This document shows positions 33,207-43,149 of a DNA stretch of 64,000 nucleotides, piece by piece. Source of the DNA: Bacteroidaceae bacterium (GTDB taxonomy: Bacteria > Bacteroidota > Bacteroidia > Bacteroidales > Bacteroidaceae). The notes under the pieces were generated by a model that was not told where the DNA came from, made no database searches, and saw only the letters and a list, made by a program, of their open reading frames with translations. Positions within the stretch are counted from its first letter, which is position 1. Each line of letters begins with the position of its first letter. The stretch spans positions 1 through 64,000 of the forward strand of contig JAFRTL010000007.1 in the NCBI GenBank assembly GCA_017427065.1, written 5' to 3'. The position numbers and the translations under genes are program-made.

Positions 33207-36047
33207 ATGAAACAGACATTAAGAAAACTGGGACTGATGATGGTAATGGCCCTCATCGCCCTTACAAGTGTTAAAGCACAGATGCAGATGCCACCATTGC
33301 CAGTGGATCCTGCTGTGCGTATCGGACAATTAGACAACGGATTGACTTACTACATCCGTCATAATGAAAAACCTGAGAATCGAGTGGAAATGTACATCGC
33401 GCAGAAGGTGGGTTCCATTCTCGAAGAACCTCGTCAGCGTGGATTGGCACACTTCCTGGAGCACATGGCTTTCAATGGTACCAAGAACTTCCCTACGCAG
33501 AAAGATGCTGAGGGTGTGGTAGATTGGTGTGAGAAGCATGGCATCAAGTTCGGTACCGACCTGAACGCTTATACCAGCGTGGATGAAACAGTGTATAACA
33601 TCAACAACATACCTACTACCAATCCTGCCATTGTGGACAGTTGTCTGCTGATTCTGCATGACTGGAGCAACTTTGTGTTGTTGGAAGATGAGGAGATAGA
33701 CAAGGAGCGAGGTGTGATTCGCGAGGAATGGCGCTCACGCGACAGCGGCATGATGCGTCTCTACACAGAGGCTCAGAGTGTATTGTATCCAGGCGACAAG
33801 TATGCTGATTGTATGCCTATTGGTAATATCGACGTGGTGAACAACTTCCCTTACAAAGATCTGCGCGACTACTACGATAAATGGTATCGTCCAGACCTGC
33901 AAGGTATCATCATCGTGGGCGACATCGATGTAGATGAGATGGAAGGTAAGATCAAGACCATGTTTGCAGACATTCCTAAGCCTGTGAATCCAGCAGAACG
34001 CGTGTATTATCCAGTGGCTGATAATGACGAGCCTATCGTATATATAGGTAGTGATCCTGAAATCACCAACCCAACCATCATGCTGTTCTTCAAGACGGAT
34101 CCTTTCCCAGAGGAGATGAAGAACAACATGACCTATCTGATTACGCAGTCGATGATCAATCTGAGTACTTCTATGCTCAACAGCCGCTTCAACGAGTTGC
34201 GTCAGAGTGCCAACCCTCCTTTCATTGCTGCAAGTTCCTATTACGACGACTTTTTCTTGGCTAAGACCAAGGAGGCGTTTACGGTTCAGGCAACCAGCAA
34301 GGGCGATGGTGTACGTGAAACTCTGGAGGCCATCTTGCGCGAAGTGATGCGCGTGAAGAAGTTTGGCTTTACTGCCAGCGAATATGAGCGTGCACGTGCC
34401 AACTTCATGCAATATCTGGAAAGCGCATATAACGAGCGTGAGAAGACAGAAAATGTGTCGTATGTAGCAGAATATCAGGACAATTTCCTGAACAACGAGC
34501 CTATCCCAGGCATCGAGTATGAGTATCAGTTGATGCAGCAGTTGGCTCCTAGTGTACCTGTAGAGGCCATCAACCAATTGGTAATGAGCGATGAAGGCTT
34601 GATTTCCAAGAACAACCGTGCAATCTTCATTGCCATTCCTGAAACTTCCAAGGATTCTTGTCCTACAAAGGAAGAGGTATTGGCCATGCTGAAGAATATG
34701 GACAATCTGGAGGTAACTGCCTATGAGGATAAGGTAAGCGACGAGCCTTTGATGACAGAGGAGCCTGCTGGTGGTAGCATCGTCAGTGAGCAAGCCAATG
34801 CCATCTATGGCACTACGAAGCTGGTACTGAGCAATGGTGTTGAGGTCTATCTGAAGCCTACTGACTTCAAGGCTGACGAGATTCTGATGACTGGTACCAG
34901 CATTGGTGGTTCTGGTCTTTATCCTGATAAGGATATCCTCGACATCAACGTCATTAACGCTGTTGGTCCATTGGGTGGTCTGGGCAACTTCAGTCAGGTG
35001 GATCTGCAGAAAGTATTGGCAGGTAAGAAGGTTTCTGTATCTACCAACGTAGGTGCACGTACAGAAAACATCAGTGGATCTTCTTCTCCTAAGGACTTTG
35101 AGACCATGCTGCAACTTACCTATCTGCGTTTCACTGCTTCACGTATGGATGCTGATGCCTTTGCCTCTTACAAGACACGTACCAAGAGTCAGTTGGAAAG
35201 TGCCAAGGCCAATCCTTTGAATTCTCTGAACGACTCTCTGCAGATTCTGCTCTACGGACATCATCCACGCGTATTCATCATGCAGCCAGAGCATGTGGAT
35301 CAGATAAATTACGATAAGGTGATGCAGATGTACACCGATCGCTTCAGCGATGCAGGTGACTTCCGCTTCTTCTTCGTGGGCAACATCGATATGGCAACAG
35401 CGAAGCCTCTGATTGCTAAGTATCTGGGAGGTCTTCCATCAAAGGGACGCAAGGAAGCAGAACGCGATACAGGCATGCGTTGGCGCAAGGGCAACATCGT
35501 GAATGAATATGCCAAGCCTCTGCAGACTCCAATGGCCACCATCTTCATGGGTTATACTGGCAATGTGGCCTATACATTAAGAAACAACATCTTGATGAGC
35601 GTACTGTATCAGGCTTTGGATATGGACTTTACTGAGCAAGTGCGCGAGCAGGAAGGTGGCACTTATGGAGTGACTTGTATGGGTCAGTTGGTTAATCATC
35701 CTGAAGAGCAGGAAATCCTGCAGATTGTTTATCAGACCGATCCTACAAAGCGCGTACAGTTGAACGCCCTTGTTGATAAGATTGTGGCAGAGATGGCACA
35801 GAATGGTCCATCTGAGAGTCACCTACAGAAAGTGAAGGAGTATATGCAGAAGCAGTATACTGACAATCAGAAAGAGAACAGCTACTGGATGGGCAATCTG
35901 GATGAGTATTTCGACAGTGGCCTCGATATGACTCAGGGCTTCCTCGACATAGTAAATAGCCTGACAGTGAAAGATGTGCAGCAGTTTGCCAACGACCTCA
36001 TTAAGCAGGGCAATAAAGCAACGCTGATTCTTACTGCAGAAGAGTGA
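33207..36047 (+). CDS. M16 family zinc protease
   Basis: 946 residues with a signal peptide (MKQTLRKLGLMMVMALIALTSVKAQ). The inverted zinc motif HFLEH at residues 82-86 carries His82, Glu85 (catalytic base) and His86; a downstream Glu in the IDKERGVIREEWR region supplies the third ligand. Two M16 units follow one another (active N-terminal half and inactive C-terminal half), as in the pitrilysin/PqqL-like periplasmic proteases of Bacteroidales. A role in periplasmic peptide turnover is expected. It is bracketed by two heptad-armed elements. Confidence 0.92.
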   Translation: MKQTLRKLGLMMVMALIALTSVKAQMQMPPLPVDPAVRIGQLDNGLTYYIRHNEKPENRVEMYIAQKVGSILEEPRQRGLAHFLEHMAFNGTKNFPTQKDAEGVVDWCEKHGIKFGTDLNAYTSVDETVYNINNIPTTNPAIVDSCLLILHDWSNFVLLEDEEIDKERGVIREEWRSRDSGMMRLYTEAQSVLYPGDKYADCMPIGNIDVVNNFPYKDLRDYYDKWYRPDLQGIIIVGDIDVDEMEGKIKTMFADIPKPVNPAERVYYPVADNDEPIVYIGSDPEITNPTIMLFFKTDPFPEEMKNNMTYLITQSMINLSTSMLNSRFNELRQSANPPFIAASSYYDDFFLAKTKEAFTVQATSKGDGVRETLEAILREVMRVKKFGFTASEYERARANFMQYLESAYNEREKTENVSYVAEYQDNFLNNEPIPGIEYEYQLMQQLAPSVPVEAINQLVMSDEGLISKNNRAIFIAIPETSKDSCPTKEEVLAMLKNMDNLEVTAYEDKVSDEPLMTEEPAGGSIVSEQANAIYGTTKLVLSNGVEVYLKPTDFKADEILMTGTSIGGSGLYPDKDILDINVINAVGPLGGLGNFSQVDLQKVLAGKKVSVSTNVGARTENISGSSSPKDFETMLQLTYLRFTASRMDADAFASYKTRTKSQLESAKANPLNSLNDSLQILLYGHHPRVFIMQPEHVDQINYDKVMQMYTDRFSDAGDFRFFFVGNIDMATAKPLIAKYLGGLPSKGRKEAERDTGMRWRKGNIVNEYAKPLQTPMATIFMGYTGNVAYTLRNNILMSVLYQALDMDFTEQVREQEGGTYGVTCMGQLVNHPEEQEILQIVYQTDPTKRVQLNALVDKIVAEMAQNGPSESHLQKVKEYMQKQYTDNQKENSYWMGNLDEYFDSGLDMTQGFLDIVNSLTVKDVQQFANDLIKQGNKATLILTAEE

Positions 36048-36052
36048 TAAAC

Positions 36053-36132
36053 ATTGAACATTGAACATTAAACATTAAACATTATGGCTGCGCTATGTTT
36101 TTCCATCCGGATGCTAATGTTCAATGTTCAAT
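36053..36132. repeat. Heptad-armed palindromic element 2
   Basis: Arms 36053-36070 and 36115-36132 are perfect 18-bp inverted copies built from ATTGAAC heptads. The core includes further CATTAAA units, GGCTGCGCT and ATCCGGATGC. Because the right arm contains an ATG at 36124 in frame with the next gene, the real start was placed at 36145. Confidence 0.8.
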
Positions 36133-36144
36133 AAAATAAAGTAT

Positions 36145-37626
36145 ATGAATATCATCTACGAATTATATAAGCTAGGGAAGCTGGCAGAGAAACGCCACCC
36201 GATGTATGAAAGCAGCAAGTATGCCAAGCTTATGATCTACATCGGGGCGGCTTTCTGGGCTGGCTATCTGGCATTTTTTGGTATCCTCTTCGCCATAGGA
36301 TTCCAAGGCGAGGCAGTGGAGCCGTACCACATGTTGAATCAAGGACTGCTCTTTGTGCTTGTGCTGGACTATGTGATGCGCTTCACCTTCCAAAAGCCAC
36401 CTACGCAAGAGATGCAGCCTTTCCTGTTGCTTCCTATCAAGCGGATAAGACTGATAGATGCACTGCTGATTCGTTCTGGTCTGAGTGCATTCAACTGGAT
36501 ATGGCACTTTATGTTTGTGCCTTTCGCCTTACTGACTGTATTGCGATTCTACGGACTTTGGGGTGTCCTTACCTACCTGGTGGGTATCTGGATGTTGATA
36601 CTTATCAACAATTACTGGTATCTTTTCACCCGTACCCTGATTAATGAAAAGATCTGGTGGTTCCTGTTGCCTGTAGTGGTATATGGCGCCTTAGCAGCTG
36701 CTGTCTTCATCCCAGAAGAGAGTCCTATCTTTGACTTCAGCATGAACGTGGGCGAAGGGTTTATCACAGGAAACATATTGACCTTCCTAGGTGTATTGGC
36801 CGTGTTGGCTCTCATGGTGTTGGCTAATCGTATCTTGCTAAGCCACCTTTCTTACAAGGAAAATGCCAAGGTAGAGGATGCAACAGTGAAACATGTGAGC
36901 GACTATGGCTTCTTCAATCGCTTTGGAGAAATCGGCGAATACATGCGTCTGGAGCTGAAACTGGCTACCCGCAACAAGACACCTAAGCAACAGGTATATA
37001 CTGCCATCAGTATCGTAGTGATGTTCGTGGCATTGGTAAGCTTTACAGATGTATATGGAAGCGGAATGCAGACTTTCATCTATTTCTACAACTTTGCCAT
37101 CTTCGGAGTGATGTTTTTGGCTAATGTGATGAGCTATGAAGGCAACTACATCGACGGCTTGATCACACGCAAGGATAGTCTTTACCATCTTTTGCTGGCT
37201 AAGTTCTACCTCTATTCCGTCTTGATGGTACTGCCAATGATATTGATGATTCCTTCCATGATAGTGGGCAAATCGAGTTTCTTGCTTTGCCTCTCCTGGA
37301 TGATTTTCATTTCAGGTTTCGTGTATTTCCTGTTTTTCCAGGTGGCTGTATATAACAAGAATACGTTGCCTTTGAATAAGAAACTGACAGCGCGCCTGAA
37401 TACTAACGGTACACAGCAAGTCATTACTTTAGTAGTATTTGCAGTACCTTTGATCTTGCGTTTTGCCCTTGATGCCTTCCTTGGTGCGGATGTGACAAAT
37501 ATCATTTTCATCCTCATCGGCTTAGGGTTCATCGTTACGCATCGTCTGTGGATACGCAATGTCTATCACCGTTTCATGGCCAAGAAGTACGAACAATTGG
37601 AAGGCTTTAGGAATACGAGAACGTGA
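36145..37626 (+). CDS. DUF5687 family multi-pass membrane protein (ABC permease-like)
   Basis: 493 residues from ATG 36145 (MNIIYELYKLGKLAEKRHPMYES); the ATG 21 bases upstream lies inside a repeat arm. About ten to twelve hydrophobic segments are visible with a central soluble loop (ENAKVEDATVKHVSDYGFFNRFGEIGEYMRLELKLATRNKTPKQ). This matches the DUF5687 proteins that pair with a stand-alone ABC ATPase in Bacteroidetes, here the next gene, 37 bases on. Exported substrate unknown. Confidence 0.8.
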   Translation: MNIIYELYKLGKLAEKRHPMYESSKYAKLMIYIGAAFWAGYLAFFGILFAIGFQGEAVEPYHMLNQGLLFVLVLDYVMRFTFQKPPTQEMQPFLLLPIKRIRLIDALLIRSGLSAFNWIWHFMFVPFALLTVLRFYGLWGVLTYLVGIWMLILINNYWYLFTRTLINEKIWWFLLPVVVYGALAAAVFIPEESPIFDFSMNVGEGFITGNILTFLGVLAVLALMVLANRILLSHLSYKENAKVEDATVKHVSDYGFFNRFGEIGEYMRLELKLATRNKTPKQQVYTAISIVVMFVALVSFTDVYGSGMQTFIYFYNFAIFGVMFLANVMSYEGNYIDGLITRKDSLYHLLLAKFYLYSVLMVLPMILMIPSMIVGKSSFLLCLSWMIFISGFVYFLFFQVAVYNKNTLPLNKKLTARLNTNGTQQVITLVVFAVPLILRFALDAFLGADVTNIIFILIGLGFIVTHRLWIRNVYHRFMAKKYEQLEGFRNTRT

Positions 37627-37639
37627 TAGGTAAAAGATA

Positions 37640-37663
37640 ATTGAACATTGAGCATTAAGAATT
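37640..37663 (+). repeat. Heptad array ending at a start codon
   Basis: Units ATTGAAC, ATTGAGC, ATTAAGA, then ATT followed by the ATG of the ABC ATPase gene. The same phase (ATT then ATG) is seen at 55245-55268 before another ABC ATPase gene. Confidence 0.7.
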
Positions 37664-38455
37664 ATGATTACGATAAGCAACTTAGTTAAGCGTTTTGGCG
37701 AGAAGGTCGCCGTGAATATCGACAGTTATGTGGTGAATGCTGGCGAGATGATTGGTCTGGTGGGCAATAACGGTGCTGGAAAGACTACCCTCTTCCGTCT
37801 GATACTCGACTTGCTGAAAGCTGATAATGGCAACGTCTGCATTGACGAGACAGACGTAAGTAAAAGCGAGGACTGGAAGCGCAAGGTTGGAGCCTTTATT
37901 GATGAAAGTTTCCTGATCGACTACCTCACCCCTGAAGAGTATTTCTACTTCATAGGTAAAATATATGGCCTAAGCAAGCAGGAAGTGGATGAACGTCTGA
38001 AGCCTTTCGAGCAACTGATGAGTGGAGAAATCCTGGGACAGAAGAAATACATCCGTAGCTTCTCCATGGGTAATAAGCAGAAGATTGGTATCATCAGTGC
38101 CATGATCAATCATCCTGAGATTCTGATACTTGATGAGCCTTTCAACTTCTTGGACCCAACGTCACAGACTGTCATCAAACATGTGCTAAAGAAATATCAC
38201 GAAGAGCATCAGGCCATCGTCATTATTTCCAGCCACAACCTGAATCATACAGTGGATATCTGCCCTCGCATCGCCTTGATGGAACATGGCCTCATCATCC
38301 GCGACCTAAACAATGAAAACAACTCTGCTGAAAAGGAATTGGAGGACTACTTTGATGCACGTATCGAAGAGGAACAACCAGAAATGGAAAAAGCAGACGT
38401 AGTATTAGAGGAAAAGGTTGAAGAAATCACAGAAGAAGTGACAGAAAGCGAATAA
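37664..38455 (+). CDS. ABC transporter ATP-binding protein
   Basis: 263 residues. Walker A GLVGNNGAGKTTLF is near residues 32-45, the signature region is FSMGNKQKIGI (an atypical form of LSGGQ), Walker B is ILILDEPFNFLDP, and the switch His lies in IISSHNLNH. A Glu-rich tail of about 40 residues follows the ATPase core. Together with the DUF5687 membrane protein it should form an ABC-2-like exporter at the inner membrane. Substrate unknown. Confidence 0.92.
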   Translation: MITISNLVKRFGEKVAVNIDSYVVNAGEMIGLVGNNGAGKTTLFRLILDLLKADNGNVCIDETDVSKSEDWKRKVGAFIDESFLIDYLTPEEYFYFIGKIYGLSKQEVDERLKPFEQLMSGEILGQKKYIRSFSMGNKQKIGIISAMINHPEILILDEPFNFLDPTSQTVIKHVLKKYHEEHQAIVIISSHNLNHTVDICPRIALMEHGLIIRDLNNENNSAEKELEDYFDARIEEEQPEMEKADVVLEEKVEEITEEVTESE

Positions 38456-38473
38456 AAAAAATACGGAAATCTG

Positions 38474-38590
38474 TTGCAGGTTCGAAAACAAAACCGTATC
38501 TTTGCAGCCGATTATCCCGAAACGGGCTTGAGGAAGTGCTGCTAAGTGATTAGCGACCGCCTGACGGGCAAACTTAAAACGTCATATAAA
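38474..38590 (+). promoter_or_regulatory. rplU promoter and 5' leader
   Basis: TTG at 38474-38476, 20-base spacer, TATCTTTG at 38497-38504; transcript start near 38511. The leader of about 80 nt holds a CCCG/CGGG hairpin and a second CCGCCTGACGG hairpin and could carry ribosomal-protein feedback control, though I recognise no known leader class. Confidence 0.6.
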
Positions 38591-38908
38591 ATGTACGCAA
38601 TTGTAGAAATTCAAGGTCAGCAATTCAAAGCAGAAGCTGGCAAAAAGTTGTTTGTGCACCACATGGCTGAAGCAGAGAAGGGTGCAACAGTAGAGTTTGA
38701 TAAAGTACTCCTCGTGGACAATGATGGTACCATTACCGTAGGTGCTCCTACCGTAGAAGGTGCAAAAGTAGTTTGCGAAGTAGTTACTGAGTTGGTGAAA
38801 GGAGAGAAGGTTCTTGTATTCCACAAGAAGAGAAGAAAAGGTCTGCATAAGCTGAATGGTCATCGCCAGCAGTTTACTGAGTTGACCATAAAGGAAGTAG
38901 TAGCTTAA
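38591..38908 (+). CDS. rplU: 50S ribosomal protein L21
   Basis: 105 residues from ATG 38591 ([22 protein letters not shown]), the standard L21 N-terminus; the frame extended upstream runs into the leader. [21 protein letters not shown] near the C-terminus is the rRNA-binding block. First gene of the rplU-rpmA operon, 21 bases before rpmA. Confidence 0.98.
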   Translation: MYAIVEIQGQQFKAEAGKKLFVHHMAEAEKGATVEFDKVLLVDNDGTITVGAPTVEGAKVVCEVVTELVKGEKVLVFHKKRRKGLHKLNGHRQQFTELTIKEVVA

Positions 38909-38929
38909 TCATTAAAAGAATAGACAATT

Positions 38930-39214
38930 ATGGCACATAAAAAAGGTGTAAGTAGTTCAAAGAACGGACGCGAATCACATAGCAAGAGATTAGGCGTTAA
39001 GATTTGGGGCGGTCAGACCGTCAAAGCTGGTAGCATCATCGTTCGCCAGAGAGGTACTGCATTCCACCCAGGAGTAAACATCGGTATGGGTAAAGACCAC
39101 ACCCTGTATGCACTGGTTGACGGAGTGGTTAAGTTTAAGAGAGGCATTGTAAACGGTAAGAGCGACAAACGTTCTGTACACGTGATTCCTACAGAAGCCG
39201 TAGCTGAAGCTTAA
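38930..39214 (+). CDS. rpmA: 50S ribosomal protein L27
   Basis: 94 residues with the canonical start [23 protein letters not shown] directly after Met; there is no cleavable N-terminal extension of the kind seen in Firmicutes. The family block [26 protein letters not shown] follows. Its N-terminus reaches the peptidyl-transferase centre in known ribosomes. A strong terminator ends the operon. Confidence 0.98.
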   Translation: MAHKKGVSSSKNGRESHSKRLGVKIWGGQTVKAGSIIVRQRGTAFHPGVNIGMGKDHTLYALVDGVVKFKRGIVNGKSDKRSVHVIPTEAVAEA

Positions 39215-39238
39215 GTTTCACTTATAAAGTAAAAAAAT

Positions 39239-39280
39239 AAAGGGATGCGGCCAATACCCCATTGGAGGCATCCCTTTTTT
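39239..39280 (+). terminator. Rho-independent terminator of rplU-rpmA
   Basis: Stem AAAGGGATGC/GCATCCCTTT with an inner CCAAT/ATTGG pairing, followed by T residues. It lies 14 bases before the serS ATG, so serS may depend on read-through or an unseen promoter. Confidence 0.88.
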
Positions 39281-39293
39281 AAATTATATCACT

Positions 39294-40568
39294 ATGCTCA
39301 CTATTAAACAAATCACCGATGATGCCAATAAGGTCATCAAAGGTTTGGAGAAAAAGCATTTTGCCAATGCGAAGGAAACCATTGAGCAGGTCCTAGCATT
39401 GAACGACAAACGTCGTAACACGCAGACCGTGCTGGACAATAACCTGGCAGAGGCCAACAAACTGAGCAAGAGCATCGGAATGTTCATGAAGCAAGGCAAC
39501 CAAGACGAGGCCAACAAGGCTAAGACGCGCGTAGCTGAACTGAAAGAAGTGAACAAAGGCCTGCAAGCTGAAATGGACAAGGCTGCAGAGGATCTGAAGC
39601 AGTTGCTCTACACCATCCCCAACATCCCTTACGACGAAGTACCTGAAGGTACAGGAGCTGAAGACAATGTCGTGGTGAAGATGGGTGGAAAAATGACAGA
39701 TCTTCCTGAGAATCCGCTGCCACACTGGGAACTCGCCAAGAAATACGACCTTATCGACTTCGATCTGGGAGTGAAGATTACAGGTGCAGGATTCCCTGTA
39801 TATAAAGGTAAAGGTGCCCGTTTACAGCGTGCCCTCATCAATTTCTTCCTCAACGAGGCTGGCAATGCTGGTTATACAGAGATACAACCTCCAACGGTGG
39901 TAAATGCGGATAGTGGCTATGGTACTGGCCAGCTTCCTGACAAGGAAGGACAGATGTACCACTGTCAAGTGGACGATTTCTATTTGATTCCTACTGCAGA
40001 AGTACCTGTTACCAACATTTATCGTGATGTCATTTTGGACGAGAAGGAATTGCCAATCAAGAACTGCGCCTATACAGAGTGTTTCCGTCGTGAAGCTGGT
40101 TCCTATGGCAAGGACGTGCGTGGTCTGAATCGCTTGCATGAATTCTCTAAAGTTGAGTTGGTACGCATTGACAAACCAGAGCACTCTCGTGAGAGCCATC
40201 AAGAAATGCTGGACCACGTGGAAGGATTACTGCAAAAGTTGGAACTCCCTTATCGCATTCTGCGTCTTTGTGGTGGTGACATGAGTTTCACAGCCGCCAT
40301 TTGTTACGACTTTGAGGTTTATTCAGAAGCACAGAAGCGTTGGCTGGAAGTTAGCTCTGTTTCCAATTTTGACACCTATCAGGCTAATCGTCTGAAATGT
40401 CGCTATCGCAATGCAGACAAGAAGGTGGAGCTTTGTCACACCTTAAACGGTTCAGCATTGGCACTGCCAAGAATCGTTGCAGCTCTGTTGGAAGACTTCC
40501 AGACACCAGAAGGTATCCGCATCCCAAAGGCATTAGTTCCATATACAGGCTTTGAGATGATTGACTGA
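39294..40568 (+). CDS. serS: Seryl-tRNA synthetase
   Basis: 424 residues, normal for the bacterial type. Residues about 30-110 form the tRNA-binding coiled coil. The class II core has motif 2 (CFRREAGSYGKDVRGLNRLHEF) and motif 3 (LNGSALALPRIVAALLEDFQ, then RIPKALVPYTG). It charges tRNA-Ser and tRNA-Sec in the cytoplasm. It follows the rpmA terminator closely and ends in its own large hairpin. Confidence 0.97.
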   Translation: MLTIKQITDDANKVIKGLEKKHFANAKETIEQVLALNDKRRNTQTVLDNNLAEANKLSKSIGMFMKQGNQDEANKAKTRVAELKEVNKGLQAEMDKAAEDLKQLLYTIPNIPYDEVPEGTGAEDNVVVKMGGKMTDLPENPLPHWELAKKYDLIDFDLGVKITGAGFPVYKGKGARLQRALINFFLNEAGNAGYTEIQPPTVVNADSGYGTGQLPDKEGQMYHCQVDDFYLIPTAEVPVTNIYRDVILDEKELPIKNCAYTECFRREAGSYGKDVRGLNRLHEFSKVELVRIDKPEHSRESHQEMLDHVEGLLQKLELPYRILRLCGGDMSFTAAICYDFEVYSEAQKRWLEVSSVSNFDTYQANRLKCRYRNADKKVELCHTLNGSALALPRIVAALLEDFQTPEGIRIPKALVPYTGFEMID

Positions 40569-40589
40569 TACACCTTACTATATATTAGG

Positions 40590-40655
40590 ACACGGATTTT
40601 ACGGATAAAATGCATAACCTTTGGTTATATGCATCCGTAAAATCCGTGTTTCTTA
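40590..40655 (+). terminator. Long hairpin terminator of serS
   Basis: A 17-bp perfect outer stem (ACACGGATTTTACGGAT with its complement at 40633-40649) plus an inner ATGCATA/TATGCAT stem, then a TTTCTT tail. Confidence 0.8.
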
Positions 40656-40673
40656 TAAAAAAAGGCGCTAATC

Positions 40674-40705
40674 TTTGTTATTTACAAAATAACGCAGTAA
40701 ATTTG
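40674..40705 (+). promoter_or_regulatory. Promoter of the fused oxidoreductase gene
   Basis: TTTG at 40674-40677, 20-base spacer, TAAATTTG at 40698-40705. Leader about 50 nt to the ATG at 40762. Confidence 0.8.
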
Positions 40706-40761
40706 CAGTCGCTTTCAATTTGAAAGGTTTCAAGTAATTAAGACAACTAATCATAAATAAA

Positions 40762-43059
40762 ATGAATAAAATAGTTAGCAAAGAGCAATTTTCCGAGAAA
40801 GTATTTAAGTTTGTGGTCGAAGCACCTCTGATTGCCAAATCACGTCGACCAGGTAATTTCGTTATCTTCCGCATTGGCGAGAAAGGCGAACGCGTTCCTC
40901 TGACCATCGCAGAAGCTGACACAGAGAAAGGCACTATCACATTGGTAGTACAACGCATGGGTGTATCTACCCACAAACTTTGTGAACTGAACGAAGGAGA
41001 CTATATCACCGATGTAGTAGGTCCATTGGGACAACCTACGCACATTGAGAACTTCGGCACAGTGGTCTGCGCTGGTGGTGGTGTTGGTATTGCTCCGATG
41101 CTTCCTATTGCCCAAGCACTGAAGGCTGCTGGCAACAGAGTCATCTCCGTGCTTGCTGGTCGTTCCAAGGAACTGATTATCCTTGAAGACGAAATGCGCA
41201 AGGCTTCTGACGAAGTCATCATTATGACAGATGATGGTTCTTATGGTACCAAAGGTTTGGTTACTCAAGGCATAGAAAGTGTCATTCAGCGCGAGAAGGT
41301 GGATAAGTGCTTCGCCATTGGTCCTGCCATCATGATGAAGTTCGTATGCTTACTGACAAAGAAATATGAGATTTCAACTGACGTTTCATTAAATACCATC
41401 ATGGTAGATGGTACTGGTATGTGTGGTGCTTGCCGTGTGACTATCGATGGACAGACTAAATTCGTTTGTGTAGATGGTCCTGAGTTCGATGGGCACAAAG
41501 TAGACTTTGACGAGATGATGAAACGTATGGGCGCCTATAAGCCAGAGGAAATGGCAGACCTTCAGAAATATGAAGAAGCACAGGCTCAGGCTAAGGAACA
41601 AGCTGAAGTTGCAGAGAAGAGCAGAGATGCAGCTTGGAGACAGGAGTTACGCAAGTCCATGAAACCAAAGGAGCGTATGGCTATCGCACGTGCCAAGATG
41701 AACGAATTAGAGCCAGCCTATCGTGCTCATGTTCGTAAAGAAGAAGTAAATCAAGGACTTACAAAAGAGCAAGCACTTGTAGAAGCTAAGCGTTGCCTCG
41801 ACTGTGCTAATCCTGGTTGTGTTCAAGGATGCCCTGTTGGCATTGATATTCCACGTTTCGTGAAAAACATCGAACGTGGCGAATTCATAGAAGCTGCCCA
41901 TACTCTTCGAGAGACAAGTTCACTTCCTGCCGTTTGTGGTCGTGTTTGTCCACAAGAAAAGCAATGTGAAAGCCATTGTATCCATCTGAAGACTGGAGGT
42001 GAAGCTGTAGCCATTGGCTATCTGGAGCGTTTTGCTGCCGACTATGAGCGTGAAAGCGGTCAGATGAGCGTGCCTGAGATCAAGGAAAAGAATGGCATCA
42101 AGGTTGCTGTTGTTGGATCTGGCCCTTCTGGTCTTTCATTTGCTGGCGACATGATTAAGAAAGGATATGACGTGACCGTCTTCGAAGCACTGCATGAAAT
42201 TGGTGGTGTGCTGAAATATGGAATCCCAGAGTTCCGTCTGCCAAATAAGATTGTTGACGTGGAAATCGACGCTCTGGCTAAGATGGGTGTAAAATTCGTA
42301 AAAGACTGCATCATTGGAAAGACCATCAGCGTAGAACAACTGGAAGAAGAAGGCTTTAAAGGCATCTTCGTAGGTAGTGGTGCTGGTCTGCCTAACTTCA
42401 TGCATATTCCTGGTGAGAACTACATCAATGTACTCTCATCCAACGAGTTCCTTACCCGTGTGAATCTGATGGATGCTGCCAGTGATGATACAGATACTCC
42501 TGTGCCATTCGGCAAGCACGTCGTTGTAGTCGGAGGTGGTAATACAGCCATGGACTCCGTACGTACAGCTTTACGTCTAGGTGCAGAAAGTGCCACTATC
42601 GTCTATCGTCGTTCTGAGGACGAGATGCCTGCCAGAAAGGAAGAAGTGAAGCATGCTAAGGAGGAAGGTGTACGTTTTATGACATTGCATAATCCTATTG
42701 AATACAAGGCTGATGAGCAGGGACATGTGAGTCAGGTCATTCTGCAAAAGATGGAACTTGGCGAGCCTGATGCTTCTGGACGTAGAAGCCCAGTAGCCAT
42801 TCCTGGAGCCATAGAAACCTTAGAGGCCGATTTGGTTATCGTAGCTATTGGCGTATCACCTAATCCTATTGTTCCACGCTCAGTGAAAGGCTTAGAGTTG
42901 GGCCGCAAGGGAACCATTGCTGTCAATGACGACCTACAGTCCAACATTCCTACCATTTTCGCAGGTGGCGACATCGTAAGAGGTGGTGCAACTGTAATTT
43001 TAGCGATGGGTGATGGACGTCGTGCAGCGGCCTCTATGGATGCTAAATTAAAAGCATAA
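40762..43059 (+). CDS. Fused NAD(P)-binding flavoprotein / GltD-like oxidoreductase (SudB-SudA, NfnAB type)
   Basis: 765 residues joining two polypeptides that are separate in many species. Residues 1-280 are the PyrK/NfnA-like FAD and NAD(P) unit with a [2Fe-2S] motif (GTGMCGACRVTIDG, then KFVCVDGPEFDGH). A charged helical linker (about 275-330) leads to a GltD-like half with the Cys-rich block RCLDCANPGCVQGCP and the later CGRVCPQEKQCESHC, the FAD site VAVVGSGPSGLSFAG and the NADPH site VVVVGGGNTAMDSVR. It probably exchanges electrons between ferredoxin, NADPH and NADH; the exact reaction is inferred. Confidence 0.9.
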   Translation: MNKIVSKEQFSEKVFKFVVEAPLIAKSRRPGNFVIFRIGEKGERVPLTIAEADTEKGTITLVVQRMGVSTHKLCELNEGDYITDVVGPLGQPTHIENFGTVVCAGGGVGIAPMLPIAQALKAAGNRVISVLAGRSKELIILEDEMRKASDEVIIMTDDGSYGTKGLVTQGIESVIQREKVDKCFAIGPAIMMKFVCLLTKKYEISTDVSLNTIMVDGTGMCGACRVTIDGQTKFVCVDGPEFDGHKVDFDEMMKRMGAYKPEEMADLQKYEEAQAQAKEQAEVAEKSRDAAWRQELRKSMKPKERMAIARAKMNELEPAYRAHVRKEEVNQGLTKEQALVEAKRCLDCANPGCVQGCPVGIDIPRFVKNIERGEFIEAAHTLRETSSLPAVCGRVCPQEKQCESHCIHLKTGGEAVAIGYLERFAADYERESGQMSVPEIKEKNGIKVAVVGSGPSGLSFAGDMIKKGYDVTVFEALHEIGGVLKYGIPEFRLPNKIVDVEIDALAKMGVKFVKDCIIGKTISVEQLEEEGFKGIFVGSGAGLPNFMHIPGENYINVLSSNEFLTRVNLMDAASDDTDTPVPFGKHVVVVGGGNTAMDSVRTALRLGAESATIVYRRSEDEMPARKEEVKHAKEEGVRFMTLHNPIEYKADEQGHVSQVILQKMELGEPDASGRRSPVAIPGAIETLEADLVIVAIGVSPNPIVPRSVKGLELGRKGTIAVNDDLQSNIPTIFAGGDIVRGGATVILAMGDGRRAAASMDAKLKA

Positions 43060-43149
43060 ATCACAACATTTAGCGAGGAAAGTCACAAAAGTTAACAATT
43101 ATAAGGATTTATAAGTGCAACAAAAGCATTATAATTGAGTAATTTTTTG

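Noticed and set aside
33735..35114. 459-residue minus-strand frame opposite the M16 protease gene
   Set aside because: The plus strand encodes a full-length M16 protease with its zinc motif; the opposite frame has no recognisable domain or promoter.
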